64,000 nt of DNA. It comes from Orthonyx spaldingii. Taxonomy: Eukaryota; Chordata; Aves; Passeriformes; Orthonychidae. The notes beneath the pieces were generated by a model. That model was not told the DNA's origin and did not search any database. It worked only from the letters and a program-made list of their open reading frames with translations. The position numbers and the translations under genes are program-made. The stretch spans positions 1,500,920-1,564,919 of the forward strand of contig VZTJ01004775.1 in assembly GCA_013397795.1 (NCBI GenBank), written 5' to 3'. Shown one piece after another: positions 38,445-49,400 of this stretch (the first letter of the stretch is position 1; each line of letters begins with the position of its first letter).

Positions 38445-38486
38445 CAGCAGTTTTCCTTCCTCTAGCTGCTGTTTTCCTTCCTCTAG
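38445..38486. repeat. 21-bp tandem duplication beside exon B
   Basis: Two 21-bp units differ at two bases: CAGCAG or CTGCTG followed by TTTTCCTTCCTCTAG. They lie 56-97 bp beyond the exon B donor within the intron. On the minus strand they are purine-rich (GGAAGGAAAA), as intronic splicing elements often are; any role is inference. Confidence 0.9.
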
Positions 38487-38541
38487 TTGCCCAGGGCTTG
38501 CTGAAGCCTGAGAAGCCAACACAGGCTATGCCTGCCCATAC

Positions 38542-38745
38542 CTCTTTGCCCAGATCCTCACGGATAACTTGCTCAATCTCCTGCCTGGTGCTCTGCGGGG
38601 CCTGGCTGTGCAGCACCTTGAGGGTGCGGGTGTACTCCTCAGGCAGGAGGTAGTCCAGCGCTCCCAGGTGCTGTCCCACCTTGATGAAGGTGCCTCGGTT
38701 GGAGCAGCACAACTCCCGGAGGCGCTCAGCAGAGCGCAGGTGCAC
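38542..38745 (-). CDS. ADCK1: ADCK1 coding exon B (68 codons), KxGQ motif
   Basis: This 68-codon exon begins VHLRSAERLRELCCSNRGTF and ends REDLGKE. It contains FIKVGQHLGALDYLLPEEY, the KxGQ motif that defines the UbiB/ADCK family. In ADCK3/COQ8A this motif folds over the active site and occludes the usual protein-substrate pocket. The cysteine pair and NRGTFIKVGQ are typical of ADCK1. The acceptor is TCTTCGCAG|GTG and the donor GAG|GTATGG, slightly off consensus but GT. Both ends are phase 0. The exon is more GC- and CpG-rich than its surrounding introns. A 21-bp tandem duplication lies about 55 bp into the following intron. Confidence 0.97.
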
Positions 38746-40114
38746 CTGCGAAGAGACCAGAACATCAGTCAAGCCCTTTTGCTGTCTGTTACGTGCACAC
38801 ATCCACATATGTGTCTTTTTTTGTCCAGTATTTAAGCTGACCAAGGATTTCCTTTCTTGATTCTGGGCATCATCATCTAATGTGTCAGCTCAGTAAAAGG
38901 ATTCTGGCTGGATTTAAAGGGTCTGAACCAGACTGGGACAAGATGCTCCAGAATATAAAGGGCTTCAACACTTGTTTGTACAGGCACCATGATCAGTAAC
39001 AGCACACTAGTTTTTGACTCATTCTTGCACAGAATAAAAAGTCTGGCCATAGGGTAGCATTGGTTTGTCACTGTGATTCACCACTATGATGTACAGTTTG
39101 GGAACCCCTTGTCAAAAGACAAAAATCACAAACACAACCATTATGTTACACTCTTAGCATGAGTGCAGTGAATTAAAATGAGAAGAAAACCATAGATACC
39201 ATCTCAGAAACTTTCAGAAACTTAGAAGAAGAGTCTGTTAAAAATCAAAATTACAGATAACTATTTGGCAGTGAGGAGGACAGTATGTGGGCAGTCCTTT
39301 ATCTTCCTCACCTCGCATTGACACGCACAAGGGGAAATTACATCCCTCCAGTCCAGCCAAGTCTTGGGTCTTACTGCTTACATTGCCAACAAAGTCTGCA
39401 GTGACAGTGGTTTGAGCAACTAAGTGTTAAAAGACTTGCCAGCTGTGCTCACAGTGGCCAAAATGCAACTACCAAACGACAAAACCCATTGCCAACCACT
39501 TGCCTGGTCTGTATGTCAGCTCTTAAGGTTCATTTTGCTCCTCAAGAATAGACCAGCCATCACATCCTTCAGTGACAATGATTTATTCTGCCTTTATTAC
39601 TATCACTAGAAAATCCTCCTGCCAAGGACACAGCTATATTGAATAATATTTAATGAACTTCATATAAGTTTACCCTGATACATTAATAAAATCTAAGAAA
39701 ATCAATAACAAAAAAATAACTGTGCACCCATCCCCTGTTAACACCTGACACCTATCTGCATGAAGTCTCCTAATTCCTCTGGCTGTGTCTGCAGCCCTCA
39801 TCTGCCCAAGATCCTGTGGTGAGGGACTCCACCAAAAGCCTTCAAGTACATGACAAAAAGGAACAATACCACAAGCATTCATGAGCACCACATACACCCA
39901 TGCCATCCAGTAGCTATCTTTGCTCTCTGTGCAAAGCGGTGCCACGTCACATCATGGGACAGGCTGAGTGTCTCGCATTTGCGAACGCGTTGGGGGCAGA
40001 CTGAGTGCTGAGCTGCAAGTGCATGAGACACGGGCCTAGGGCAGTGTGATGAGAAAGCCTAAGGTGCAAGTCTCGCCCACAGCATGAGACTTGACAGTTT
40101 GATGCACACGTGCT

Positions 40115-40128
40115 CACACACACACACA
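40115..40128 (+). repeat. (CA)7 microsatellite
   Basis: Seven CA repeats in the intron between exons A and B. Confidence 0.9.
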
Positions 40129-42724
40129 TCTTCCTAGGTGGGCACATACGGGCAAGTGTAACTCATGCTAGGTGAGTGAGCTTCCCCAAGCATATTGCCA
40201 GCTCAAAAACACTCACACAAATAAAGGCAGCAAATAACACCCATGAGCATGCGTCAATTCTCCCACATTATTCTCCTGCATTTTACACAACAGCTTTGAA
40301 GCTCCTGCTGTAACAAGCCTCAGCCCTGGCTCTTTCCCTGCTCTCCTCCCCTGTGTGCAGGAAGGACAAAAGTAGGCCAAAAGGGAACAAGGAAAAGAAG
40401 CTGTGACAGAAGATGAGAGAGCAAGAAAACCAGGGAGGGAGTAACAGGATTAAAGAGAAAAGGAGAGAGGGAGCCAGAGCAGCTGGGTTGTTTGTCACAG
40501 CACCGGGAGTGCAGCCCATCACAGGGAAACAGCTTGTTTGCAGCTCCAACAGTCACCCTCTACCCACTGCCTCGACCTGTGGAAAACCCCTGCCAGCAGT
40601 GAAGGAGAGCGGTGGCCAGCCACACCCCTCAAGGTGTTGGGAAGCCATAGCCAAAGGCACTGGCAAGAAACAGGGGCAAGGGTCTTCACAGATGTGTTCT
40701 AAAAAACCCAACACTGAGCTCCCAGCATTGAGCTCAGACCAGCACAGGGCCCTGCAAACTCCCATGCACAAGAGAAGCCCATCAAATTACTCCAGGCTGC
40801 AGCATGGCTCAGGGCAAAGCAGCAGCAGCCTGGGGCTGTAGTGCAGTGCTGGGTGCCAGGCCAAGCAGCTAGCTCAGGGTAGAGATGCTGGCTCCAGTGC
40901 ATTACCCACGTCACATGGATTGCCGAGGGAGATGGAAAAAATAGGATGGAGAACTCATGTAGCTAAAAATGCAACTGATTGTAGACACACTTGCATACAG
41001 GGTGTATCTTCACATCGGTTACTGCTGAGAAGGAGGTGGAAATAGACCGTCTTTTCTCTAGCACAAGGTACAGGGAAATTTTGGCCCTCACAAATTTACC
41101 TATATTGTTGAGAAGCTGGTTGGCCTCATGGACACAGCAGTCCTGACCAAGAGAGACACGAGGATCCTTACAGAGGGCTCCAGGAACAAAACAGAACAAA
41201 ATCTCCATGTACAGCATCCTCCACAATGCTCTCACAACTGGCTTGGCTTAAACTCCTAAGATACAGCTCCCCTGGCTGGCTGGCTTAACCAGGGAATTCC
41301 AGCTCCTGCACTTCTAGAGACAAGATGGCCAAGCAACTTGTCTCAGAAGAAGTAAATCTGTAACCCTACATCTTACAAAACTCCAGTCTGCATTAGTGGC
41401 AGAAGTACAATGAGCATGAAGCAGGACTGTGAACGCAGTTTACAGGGATGCTTTTCTTATGAACCAGATCAGATTTTTTAATGGAAAACTTTCCTAATGA
41501 TCTATATTTTTTTTTATCTCCCCAAGACAGGTTACAGTCCAGATGCAGCACTTGTTTCTCTGACAGACTACATTCCCCTAATCATAGACAAGGTAAGAGC
41601 ATCACATTCCCACTATGGTGTCCAGTAGTGGTGGCCCACATTTCTGTTCTTGAAAGAAAATACACGGTAAATGGAAATCCCCAGAATGGTTCAGAACTTT
41701 TCTTCAAGACACTGCTCTTTGTTGCACAAGCAATACTTCAAAGACTGTTTCTATCAGAGGAAAGAGCTGGGAACAACAGCTAGTTTTACACAGACGTATG
41801 CACCACACCTAGGAGCACCCTACAAAGAAAGGAAGCATTTCATCTACAGAGGAATATCAAGAATAAGCTTCTGTCAGAAATCACTTCAGATCACAAATCC
41901 TGTCTGACTGTGTACATGGCTCTTTCCTCAGTCCACATGGGCATCTCTTTCTGTCTCAAATCCCTTCTCCAAATTTCAACAGGACAAATTCTACATTGGC
42001 CCACATGGCTGTCAGACTCCTCTGCTTTACCTAAACCCTGGTTAGACTGGGATTAACACAGATTATCAAAACTGTGAAAGTAACAACTCTCAGGTATGGA
42101 GAGGAGGCACCTCTGGGATGAAGCACATGCTCAGCAAGCACAGCTGCAAAGGGATATTTTTTTATTTATGCTTGATGTACAAGCAGACCTGGCTTCTCAA
42201 GTAATTTGGGTGCTTTTGAAAGAGCCTGTACTCACACAGATTATTGGCAAAGAATTGCTTGTCAGAACATCAGATGTGCAGATGTCATCAACTGGTAGGT
42301 GCTAATCTGGTTTTAAAAATAAAGGAATTAATTTACAAGAAAATAAACACTCAAGCTAAAATATACCAGTGAGAACTTCAGTATTTGATATCTGGTGACA
42401 GACCTGGTGGCAAAAGTACCAGGAAGGCCACTAGAGATAGTAAAGTAAGTGGTGGAAGCAACTCCTTATATGAAATCCCACAGAAAAGTCATCCCAACTC
42501 TGCAGGGCATACAGGAAACGAGGATTAGGAATACAGAGAGAACAGCCTGCCCATCACTGCTTACAATGGAAATACACTCTCCAAGACACTATTTCAAGAA
42601 AGGTGTCTCCAGAAACACCGGGAAAACTTTAATCACATAAAAATTAGAGATTAATTCAAAAAGCCGCTGAGATGCTAATAATGATAATAAAAGGAAATCT
42701 CATATTAAAACTGTTAACTTCCAG

Positions 42725-43280
42725 AGGATTGAAAGGGAATAAATATTGCCCTGTTTTTAAGAAAAATCCAGACTAATCTGGGAAACTATAGTCCTGCAAG
42801 CTTTAATTCTGTATCAACTAAATTACTTGAGATAATAATTACAGAGTAATGAAAATCATCTAGCTAAATGTGATATGACTGATAAAATGCCAACAGGGAT
42901 TTTGAGAGGGAAAAAAATATTCTTCACCAGTCCACTAAAATACTGTGAGCTTGTTAATACAATGGCCAACAGAAAAGAGGTATTAGAAAAGAAGTATTTA
43001 TGGGGACTATCAAGTGGCTTTCAATAAATATCCTCACAAAGAGTGAAAGGAAAACTCAGTAATTACTTGAGATACAAGAACATAACTTGCTCATTTTATC
43101 CTATTCCCAGCTCAGAAAGCCAGCACTACAGACAGCAGCAACAGGAGACTCTTCAATTAGAACAAGGCTGCAACATTTAGTGCTGTTTTCACCACAGTTT
43201 GATTTCAACCTGCTCTGAGCATTTTTAGACCAGATGATCCTGCAGAAGCCTTGTCTATCTTAGGACCTGTATTCCTTGAT
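42725..43280 (+). mobile_element. Ancient CR1-like LINE relic with reverse-transcriptase motif
   Basis: From 42775 to 42840 the plus strand reads NLGNYSPASFNS, then VSTKLLEIII, matching the CR1/L3 reverse-transcriptase motif NYRPVSLTSVPGKLLEQII. Just upstream, CCTGTTTTTAAGAAAAATCC matches the coding segment for VPVFKK. Downstream, AAAATGCCAACAGGGATTTT matches the next conserved block (NQHGF), and a degenerate stretch near 43000-43040 fits the LDFxKAFD region. A separate block at 43225-43280 (TTAGACCAGATGATCCTGCA) resembles the 3' tail of turtle/crocodile-type CR1. The element is full of stops and has lost most of the region between palm and tail. It is an old amniote-age insertion, not a gene. 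The ends are approximate. Confidence 0.75.
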
Positions 43281-44227
43281 ACTTCCAGGGAGGATGAACT
43301 AGCACTGGAAACCCAGAGAAACATGATTGAAAAGGGGAGATCCACAGAAGGCAGACTGCATTACTGTCAAAAACAAACGCAGAGTGTCCCATTACACCTG
43401 ATCTTAACAACAAAAGTTTAATCGTCCTGCTAGTGATCTGGCAAAGGAGAGAATAGTGCAGTGACAAAAATTCTGTGAGATGCAACAGATATTCAACACT
43501 GTGGAAAAATAAGCCCTGCCAAGTCCCTGCCAAAGACAGGTGAAAAATCAGTACACCAGCAGATCTCACCCTCAGCATAGATGGCTGCAAGGTTACACAT
43601 ATTGGGATTTGGGAGGTGCAGTTTGTCCTCCCCACACACCCTGCTGGGCTCTCAATTAACTGGACCCATCCAACACTTGCATCACATTTTTGTGGACAGC
43701 TCAGCCTGCTCAATGCACAGTGTGAGTCAGGAAAACAAAAAAAAGTCTGTTTGACTGTGATAAAAATATTAAAATGTTAAAAATATCAAAACACTATTTT
43801 ATAAATTGAATGCATAACCCCACCCTGGATTCTAGACATCCTATCACAAAAAAAAGAGGTAGATAAATAAAAAAGGACAGAGAAAGACAGGGGAAATATG
43901 ACCAGGTCATATAAAAGAGTCTATTAAAAAAGAGATTTGAAATGTTAGGAGACTGTTTAGATTACAGAGAGTTGATGCATAAGAGAGAAAAGTTGTATGC
44001 AATAATGAAAAAAAAAGCTCCTATTCCTATTTCCAGCTCTCATAAACCCACAAATAATAGGACATTCCTCAAAACAACAACCATTTTTAAGTTGTTTTTA
44101 TTTTACATCCCATTTTGCACAATACAGCATTAACCAGTGGCACTCACTGTCAGAGGACAGAGAAGCCAAGAGCTTAATGGGATTCAGAAAGGCTTTAGAT
44201 ATTTATGATAAAACAACCATACCTGAT

Positions 44228-44320
44228 TTTATATGGAGCTTTTCATCTCTAAAAGTGCTTTTACAAAGCTCTTTACAAAACTCAGGATCACTATTCCCCA
44301 TTTTACAGACTCATAAGAAC
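44228..44320 (+). repeat. MIR-like SINE relic (central part)
   Basis: AGTGCTTTTACAAAGCTCTT followed by CTATTCCCCATTTTACAGAC matches the central MIR/CORE phrase (gcgctttacaaa..., ...tattatccccattttacagatgag). It lies 0.9 kb downstream of the CR1 relic. Boundaries approximate. Confidence 0.6.
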
Positions 44321-46314
44321 ATTACAGGTAATAAAATGTCTAAAGGGCTTCAAATTCTATTGCTCAAGACATCAAGACAAAAATTACCCTATTGTCTCGC
44401 CACAATGAGAGAATGCAAACAGGGTGCATTATTAAAATCTTCAAAGAACCTATTTGGTGTGTCCAGCTCCCAAATTCTGGTTAAATCTTCTGCTGAGGTC
44501 AACCTGTTTCCAAGGGTCTTCCATATTCACTAAATTACCTGCCATTCGAAGGACTTTTGACATTGGTGATGAACTCTTGCTTTCTTTCCACAGAACAACA
44601 GAACTGATGCTTATGGTCTTTCATATTAAGCCTTTGGGATGCTGGGAAGAAACTTGTGGCACACAGTGGATGGGAGCATCCCAAGCATACATGCTGTCAG
44701 CCATCCTGGACAAGAACACTCTTCCAGAAATGCCTGCAGTAGGAGACTGGACTGGAAGAGCCAGGCTGTCCTTTGCACTCCCTACAGATGGAAAAGAGGG
44801 TGTCATCACCTCTGTGGTGGGTATCTCCAAAGCACAGTTGGGTTGGGAGAAGAGACATGTAAGTGAATATAGGAAAGGAATCTGGTCATCGTAATTTTCT
44901 CTTCCACCCCTGACAATGACAGGACCATATACACATGACTAGTAAAACTGCAGAAAGAGCTTTAGATGACCCAAAACAGCATAAACGAGAGAGAAAAGAT
45001 GTCCACCTCAATTTAACACAGTGAGAAACTGAAATCAGTGGCCATGCCAAAAGATCTGTAAAGATGCTTAGGGAGGACACAGCTACTGGTGATGTGAATA
45101 GGGTACTTGGGTGCTTTAAAAACAGCAATAGAAAACATAGAACCCATTTCAGTGACAGTGTAGTTCTAAGGGGCTGTTATCTCCTCTTTCAACTAATCTG
45201 AATAAGCATACAGTAAATATAAACTACTACAACCTTCACTATACTAGCAGCCTGGTAATCAAACTGACTGGCAGCAAGGATGCTGCAGGAAGACACACAA
45301 CTCTAAATGGAATTGTTATTGCCTGCTTTTTGTATTATTTTTCCTACTTACCTTTTACAAAAGCTCATTTCTAGGCACACTAGATATTTCCCATTCAAAT
45401 GCTTCCTTATCTGAATACTAACTGATCACACTGCCGATGATGGATAGATCCACACCTTTGGAATTGGAATAAGTCCTGGTGCAACGTACCTCACTACCTA
45501 ATAATTCATTATTTGTGTAGGTTATGTATAACTTAGTAAGATCCTTCAGAAATTCTGCCACAACGGTTGCCAGCGGTACAGAAAGGAAGTGAGAAAGACA
45601 GTTTTATAGCTTGGAAAGGATTAAGGATGGAAATGATCCCCCAGACTCAACTGACAACTTCTTAGCTTCTCAATTTTATAAACACAGAAACAAGGAGTAA
45701 CACAACTAGCAGGATGGCCAGTAAACTCTGTACTATTGGAATATAGACAGTAGGCCTGTATCAGACAGCTGAAATCTGGTGTTGGCACTGTGGCCTTGTA
45801 TCAGCAGTGCTACAGGTCGCTGAAATTAAAGCAAACACATTTCATGATTTGTGCAAAACTTCCCAGGAGATCACAATGGACTTGTCCAAACTTAGGCCAA
45901 CACACTTTACACTGAACAGATATGCAAGCTCACACCCTCTGAGCCATGAGCACTCTGAATTTCCACATACAAGCGCACGCAGATGCTGACATCCCACCTG
46001 TTCCACACACACTCCCAAGTCTTCCTCCTAAAACCCTGATTCACAGCTTGGTTCGTATAGGTTACTAAAGGCTGGCCTAGCAACAAACTGCTAGTGTGAG
46101 ATGTCACTTGGTTCAGGAAATGTCTTCACACTAGGGTGAGGTCCACCTCTTTCGCCAGTCACTCCCCAAGCTGCTCTGGAGAGGAGGAAGCAGTGTTTCT
46201 CAACTGCAGGGCAGAGCACCAGCAGTCACCTTGCTGAACCCTGCCCTTGCTGGCTGGTGCATGCACAACCAGCACTGATCTCCTGCTTGTGTTCCGTCTT
46301 CATTTTACTCCAAG

Positions 46315-46490
46315 CTCGGTCATTTGTGCTCTGATTATCTCTCATTACTGACGACCTTGCTGTAATGAGTTTTAATCTGCCTCGTATTAATTAGAAACAT
46401 TTTCATTAGCCAGCTCAATTTTAGGTAAATAGCTAATAGAAGCAACTGAGCTGCAATTAGTTATCTGTGGGGCAGTTCAGGATAAAAATC
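46315..46490. promoter_or_regulatory. Candidate conserved non-coding element (strongest block)
   Basis: About ten ATTA/TAAT cores in some 135 bp (CTGATTATCTCTCATTACTG, CTGTAATGAGTTTTAATCTG, CGTATTAATTAG, TTTTCATTAGCC, TAGCTAATAG, CTGCAATTAG), interleaved with non-AT sequence. This is the pattern of vertebrate developmental enhancers bound by homeodomain factors. No coding or transposon explanation. Confidence 0.4.
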
Positions 46491-49400
46491 AGAAGAGAGC
46501 AGCTGTTTCCCCTCTAGACACCTCGGTGATACAATGCACTGTTCTGTGTAGGTCTCCTGAGCCAGGAAAACAAGGAGCACAGGGAAGGGGGTGGTCAGAG
46601 ACAAAGGGAAAATAACATGCTAAAATAACTGGGCTGTAGAACTTCTGTGCCTATAGCAGGAATCTGAGAGTCGAGTTCCCTACACCCACAAACTTTACCT
46701 CTGGTGAAAAAGGTTCTACTGTTTGAGGCTGTTTTGCCCTATGGCTACTCAAGAGGTCTTTCACACAGGCTCTCTTGTGGGGCACGTACATTATCATGAA
46801 TGGTTACTTACACGTGAGGATAAGATCAGATCAGATTTGCCCAAGACAGAAGGATCAGACCCATGTATACACAGATGTATAGTACTTGCAAAGGCAGCAG
46901 GTTCATAAAAGTGCATTCACTGCCTTGTTGTCCTGACAGTTGGTATACAAATAGATCTGTCCTGTGCTTCAATGCAGAGAACCCAAGGAGCATAAACAGT
47001 AATTCAACAGCACGTCTGCAGAAGGCACAGAGACATTTACAGAAGCCACAATGAAATGAGGTATGTCTTGATCCATTGATCACAGAGCCTGCAGCTCCAG
47101 TTACGGAGGCAGGTGAAACGATAATAAATTTGACACAGCATCTCTCAAAATCTGGCTAACAAAATTAATTCAGTTCATCTTGGATCAAACCACATGGGAT
47201 GCCAGTGAAAACAAGCCAAGTACTGTAAAGACACCATCTTATTTAGCATTGTGTTTAGCTGTGGTGCGGGGCTCTCACACCTGCTCATCAATCCTACTAA
47301 GCCCTGTTTCATTGCTGTTTTCAGCTGCTGTAAGCAACAGTATCAACCAACATGTGTATTACACTCAGGAGTGTTCCCTAAACAGGAGCTGCTGACACAT
47401 CCTTCAAAAACCGCATACTATTGACAGAATAGCGAGAGATGATGTCATGCAGTAAAAATGACCTGAAGGGAGAACACTTCCCAGACAGCTATTTCCATGT
47501 AAGAAGAGCATGGAAAGGCAGTAGCATGGGAAGTGAGGGCTGGTCTTGGGCCATGGGGAAGGTGGGGGGAAGAGCTCAAACAAGGCCATAGTAGGAATTA
47601 GCTGTCACTTAAGCTCATACAGATTTGGCTACACTTTCAAAGCCAAGTGAATAATTTTAGCAGCAGGAATGAAGCCTCTTCCCTTAGTCCCTATGCTCTA
47701 TCTGCAATAAAATGGAGCTGGAAAAGCCATAGACTCCACAGGAAGCACAACATGCAGAAGACAGACTGAAAGGCACATGGAAAGGTGAGTTTTATGAGGA
47801 TGGATGGCCCAAGCACCATTGAGAAAGCTCAGCTGGGTCTCATCTAGTTCAGCAGCTGAGGGTCCAGACAGGGTAGCTTCACAGTCTGCTCTCCTACTGT
47901 GGGTGTGCAGAAAAGCAGGAAGCACAGAGGCAGCCGCTGCAGCTGGAGGGGAGAAATCGTCACATCCACTTTGTCAATGCTGAAGAATCTGGGCTGGCAT
48001 TTTTCTCTTCCCAACAGTCGAATCCCACCCTACCAGCTGCACGTCACAGCTGACCTCCAGTCAGGACCTATCTGAGTCAACGTCAGGCAATTAAATCGTG
48101 CAACAGCAGCTTCTCCCCCTTGTACATATGTAACTTCTCTCCTGGCAGGTCACTCCAACAGCCAGGGGAGCAGAGCAAGCCGGCGCCCTCTCTCACAGCC
48201 ATGCAGACACACACCAGCATTCAGCTTGGTGACAGACCCCAGAAAGAAGGGTTTCTGTTGAAGTGTCTCTAAAGAGAGCACAGCCCCTTACCAAACTGAC
48301 AGAGACAGATTCCTTCCCCCTTCTTTAATCTGAGAAGCTCTGACCTTTAAAGTACAGACCTCTTCCCACAGGAGCAGGATGCCTGCAGAGGAAAGAGACA
48401 GTAACACATGAAATACCTAGAAGTGATTAAATTGGATTGACGAGGAAGTCAGGAAAGATAACAACCATGGGATTACGCTGTCAATTCCAAAAAACTGCAG
48501 TGACTGTCATAGCACCACATCCAACAGAGAAAGTGGCTGCGGTGCCAATAAGTCATCACCAATGGCAAAGTGCAGTTCTACATTTAAAAGTGCCTATGTA
48601 AAAAAAAAGGAAAAAAGAAAACCAAGGAACATCCCTTTGTTCTTCAGCAGGTCTGTTCCCTTCTGGGTATCTGTCAGAGTTGCTGACTTCAGTGAAAAAA
48701 ATATATAAATAACTCCAACTTTTTCATCTAGTTGATAGCACACAGCTCCACACCAAGAAAGGTAGCTGGTGTCTATTAGCATCCCATCAATGTCACCAGT
48801 ATACGAGACTCAGCTGGTGTCCCTTCTGATTCATACACAACAGACTTGTTGAAATTCGAAAGTCCAGTCCTTCCTTGCAGCCACTCCTGTGCTTTCTCAC
48901 TGAAAACAATAGGTTTCTGCAGGTGGCACTGGAAGAAGAATTTGAAAAAATCTGGCTTATGTGGGTCCCAGTAAAGGTAGCACTTGGTCTACTGAATCCT
49001 TATGGTTCCTAGGAACACAAGGAAGAGAGAAAACCTATATTGGCTATGAGTGCCACTTCAAAATAGCATGAGGTAGCAATTGAATGACATAAAACATGAA
49101 TATCTGACATGGCACCAAACTGAGATAAACAAAAGGAGAGGCCAGGTGAGGCCACATGTTATCCAGAGTAGATTACTTCTGCTCCCACAATAAGCAGAAG
49201 GAACTACCTCCAGCAGTACCAGAGGCAATTGCCTTTACTGCACCTGGTATCACAATGAACAATATTGTACATGCCTCCCCTGCACCTGGCTGTGGCTCAC
49301 CGAGGTTGTGAAGGAATAAAATTGAGATAATCTTTATATAGAATTATATATTCAACATTTTGCCCTTTCCATTGCCAGTTGTTGAGTCTTTCCTCTCATC

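Larger units (their letters stand above)
15066..38541 (-). other. ADCK1 intron between exons B and C (23.5 kb)
   Basis: The largest complete intron in the window. It contains MIR-like relics (18695-18770, 21372-21465), two CR1 3' fragments (24934-25150, 25885-26310) around a G/T-rich tract, an ERVL-type solo LTR (32274-32670), a pyrimidine tract (36750-36862) and AT-rich possible regulatory blocks near 16500, 20930, 27410, 30930 and 38030. No nested gene is supported. The 160-codon minus frame at 30425-30907 is low-complexity in character and unrecognised. Confidence 0.85.

Noticed and set aside
40413..40841. 142-codon plus open frame
   Set aside because: Low-complexity Ser/Lys/Gln-rich composition, no family likeness, antisense to the intron.
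43190..43280. Independent young CR1 insertion
   Set aside because: The tail is diverged and in line with the reverse-transcriptase relic just upstream, so it is better treated as the same ancient element.
43255..43713. 152-codon minus open frame
   Set aside because: It overlaps the tail of the plus-strand CR1 relic and has no recognisable motif.
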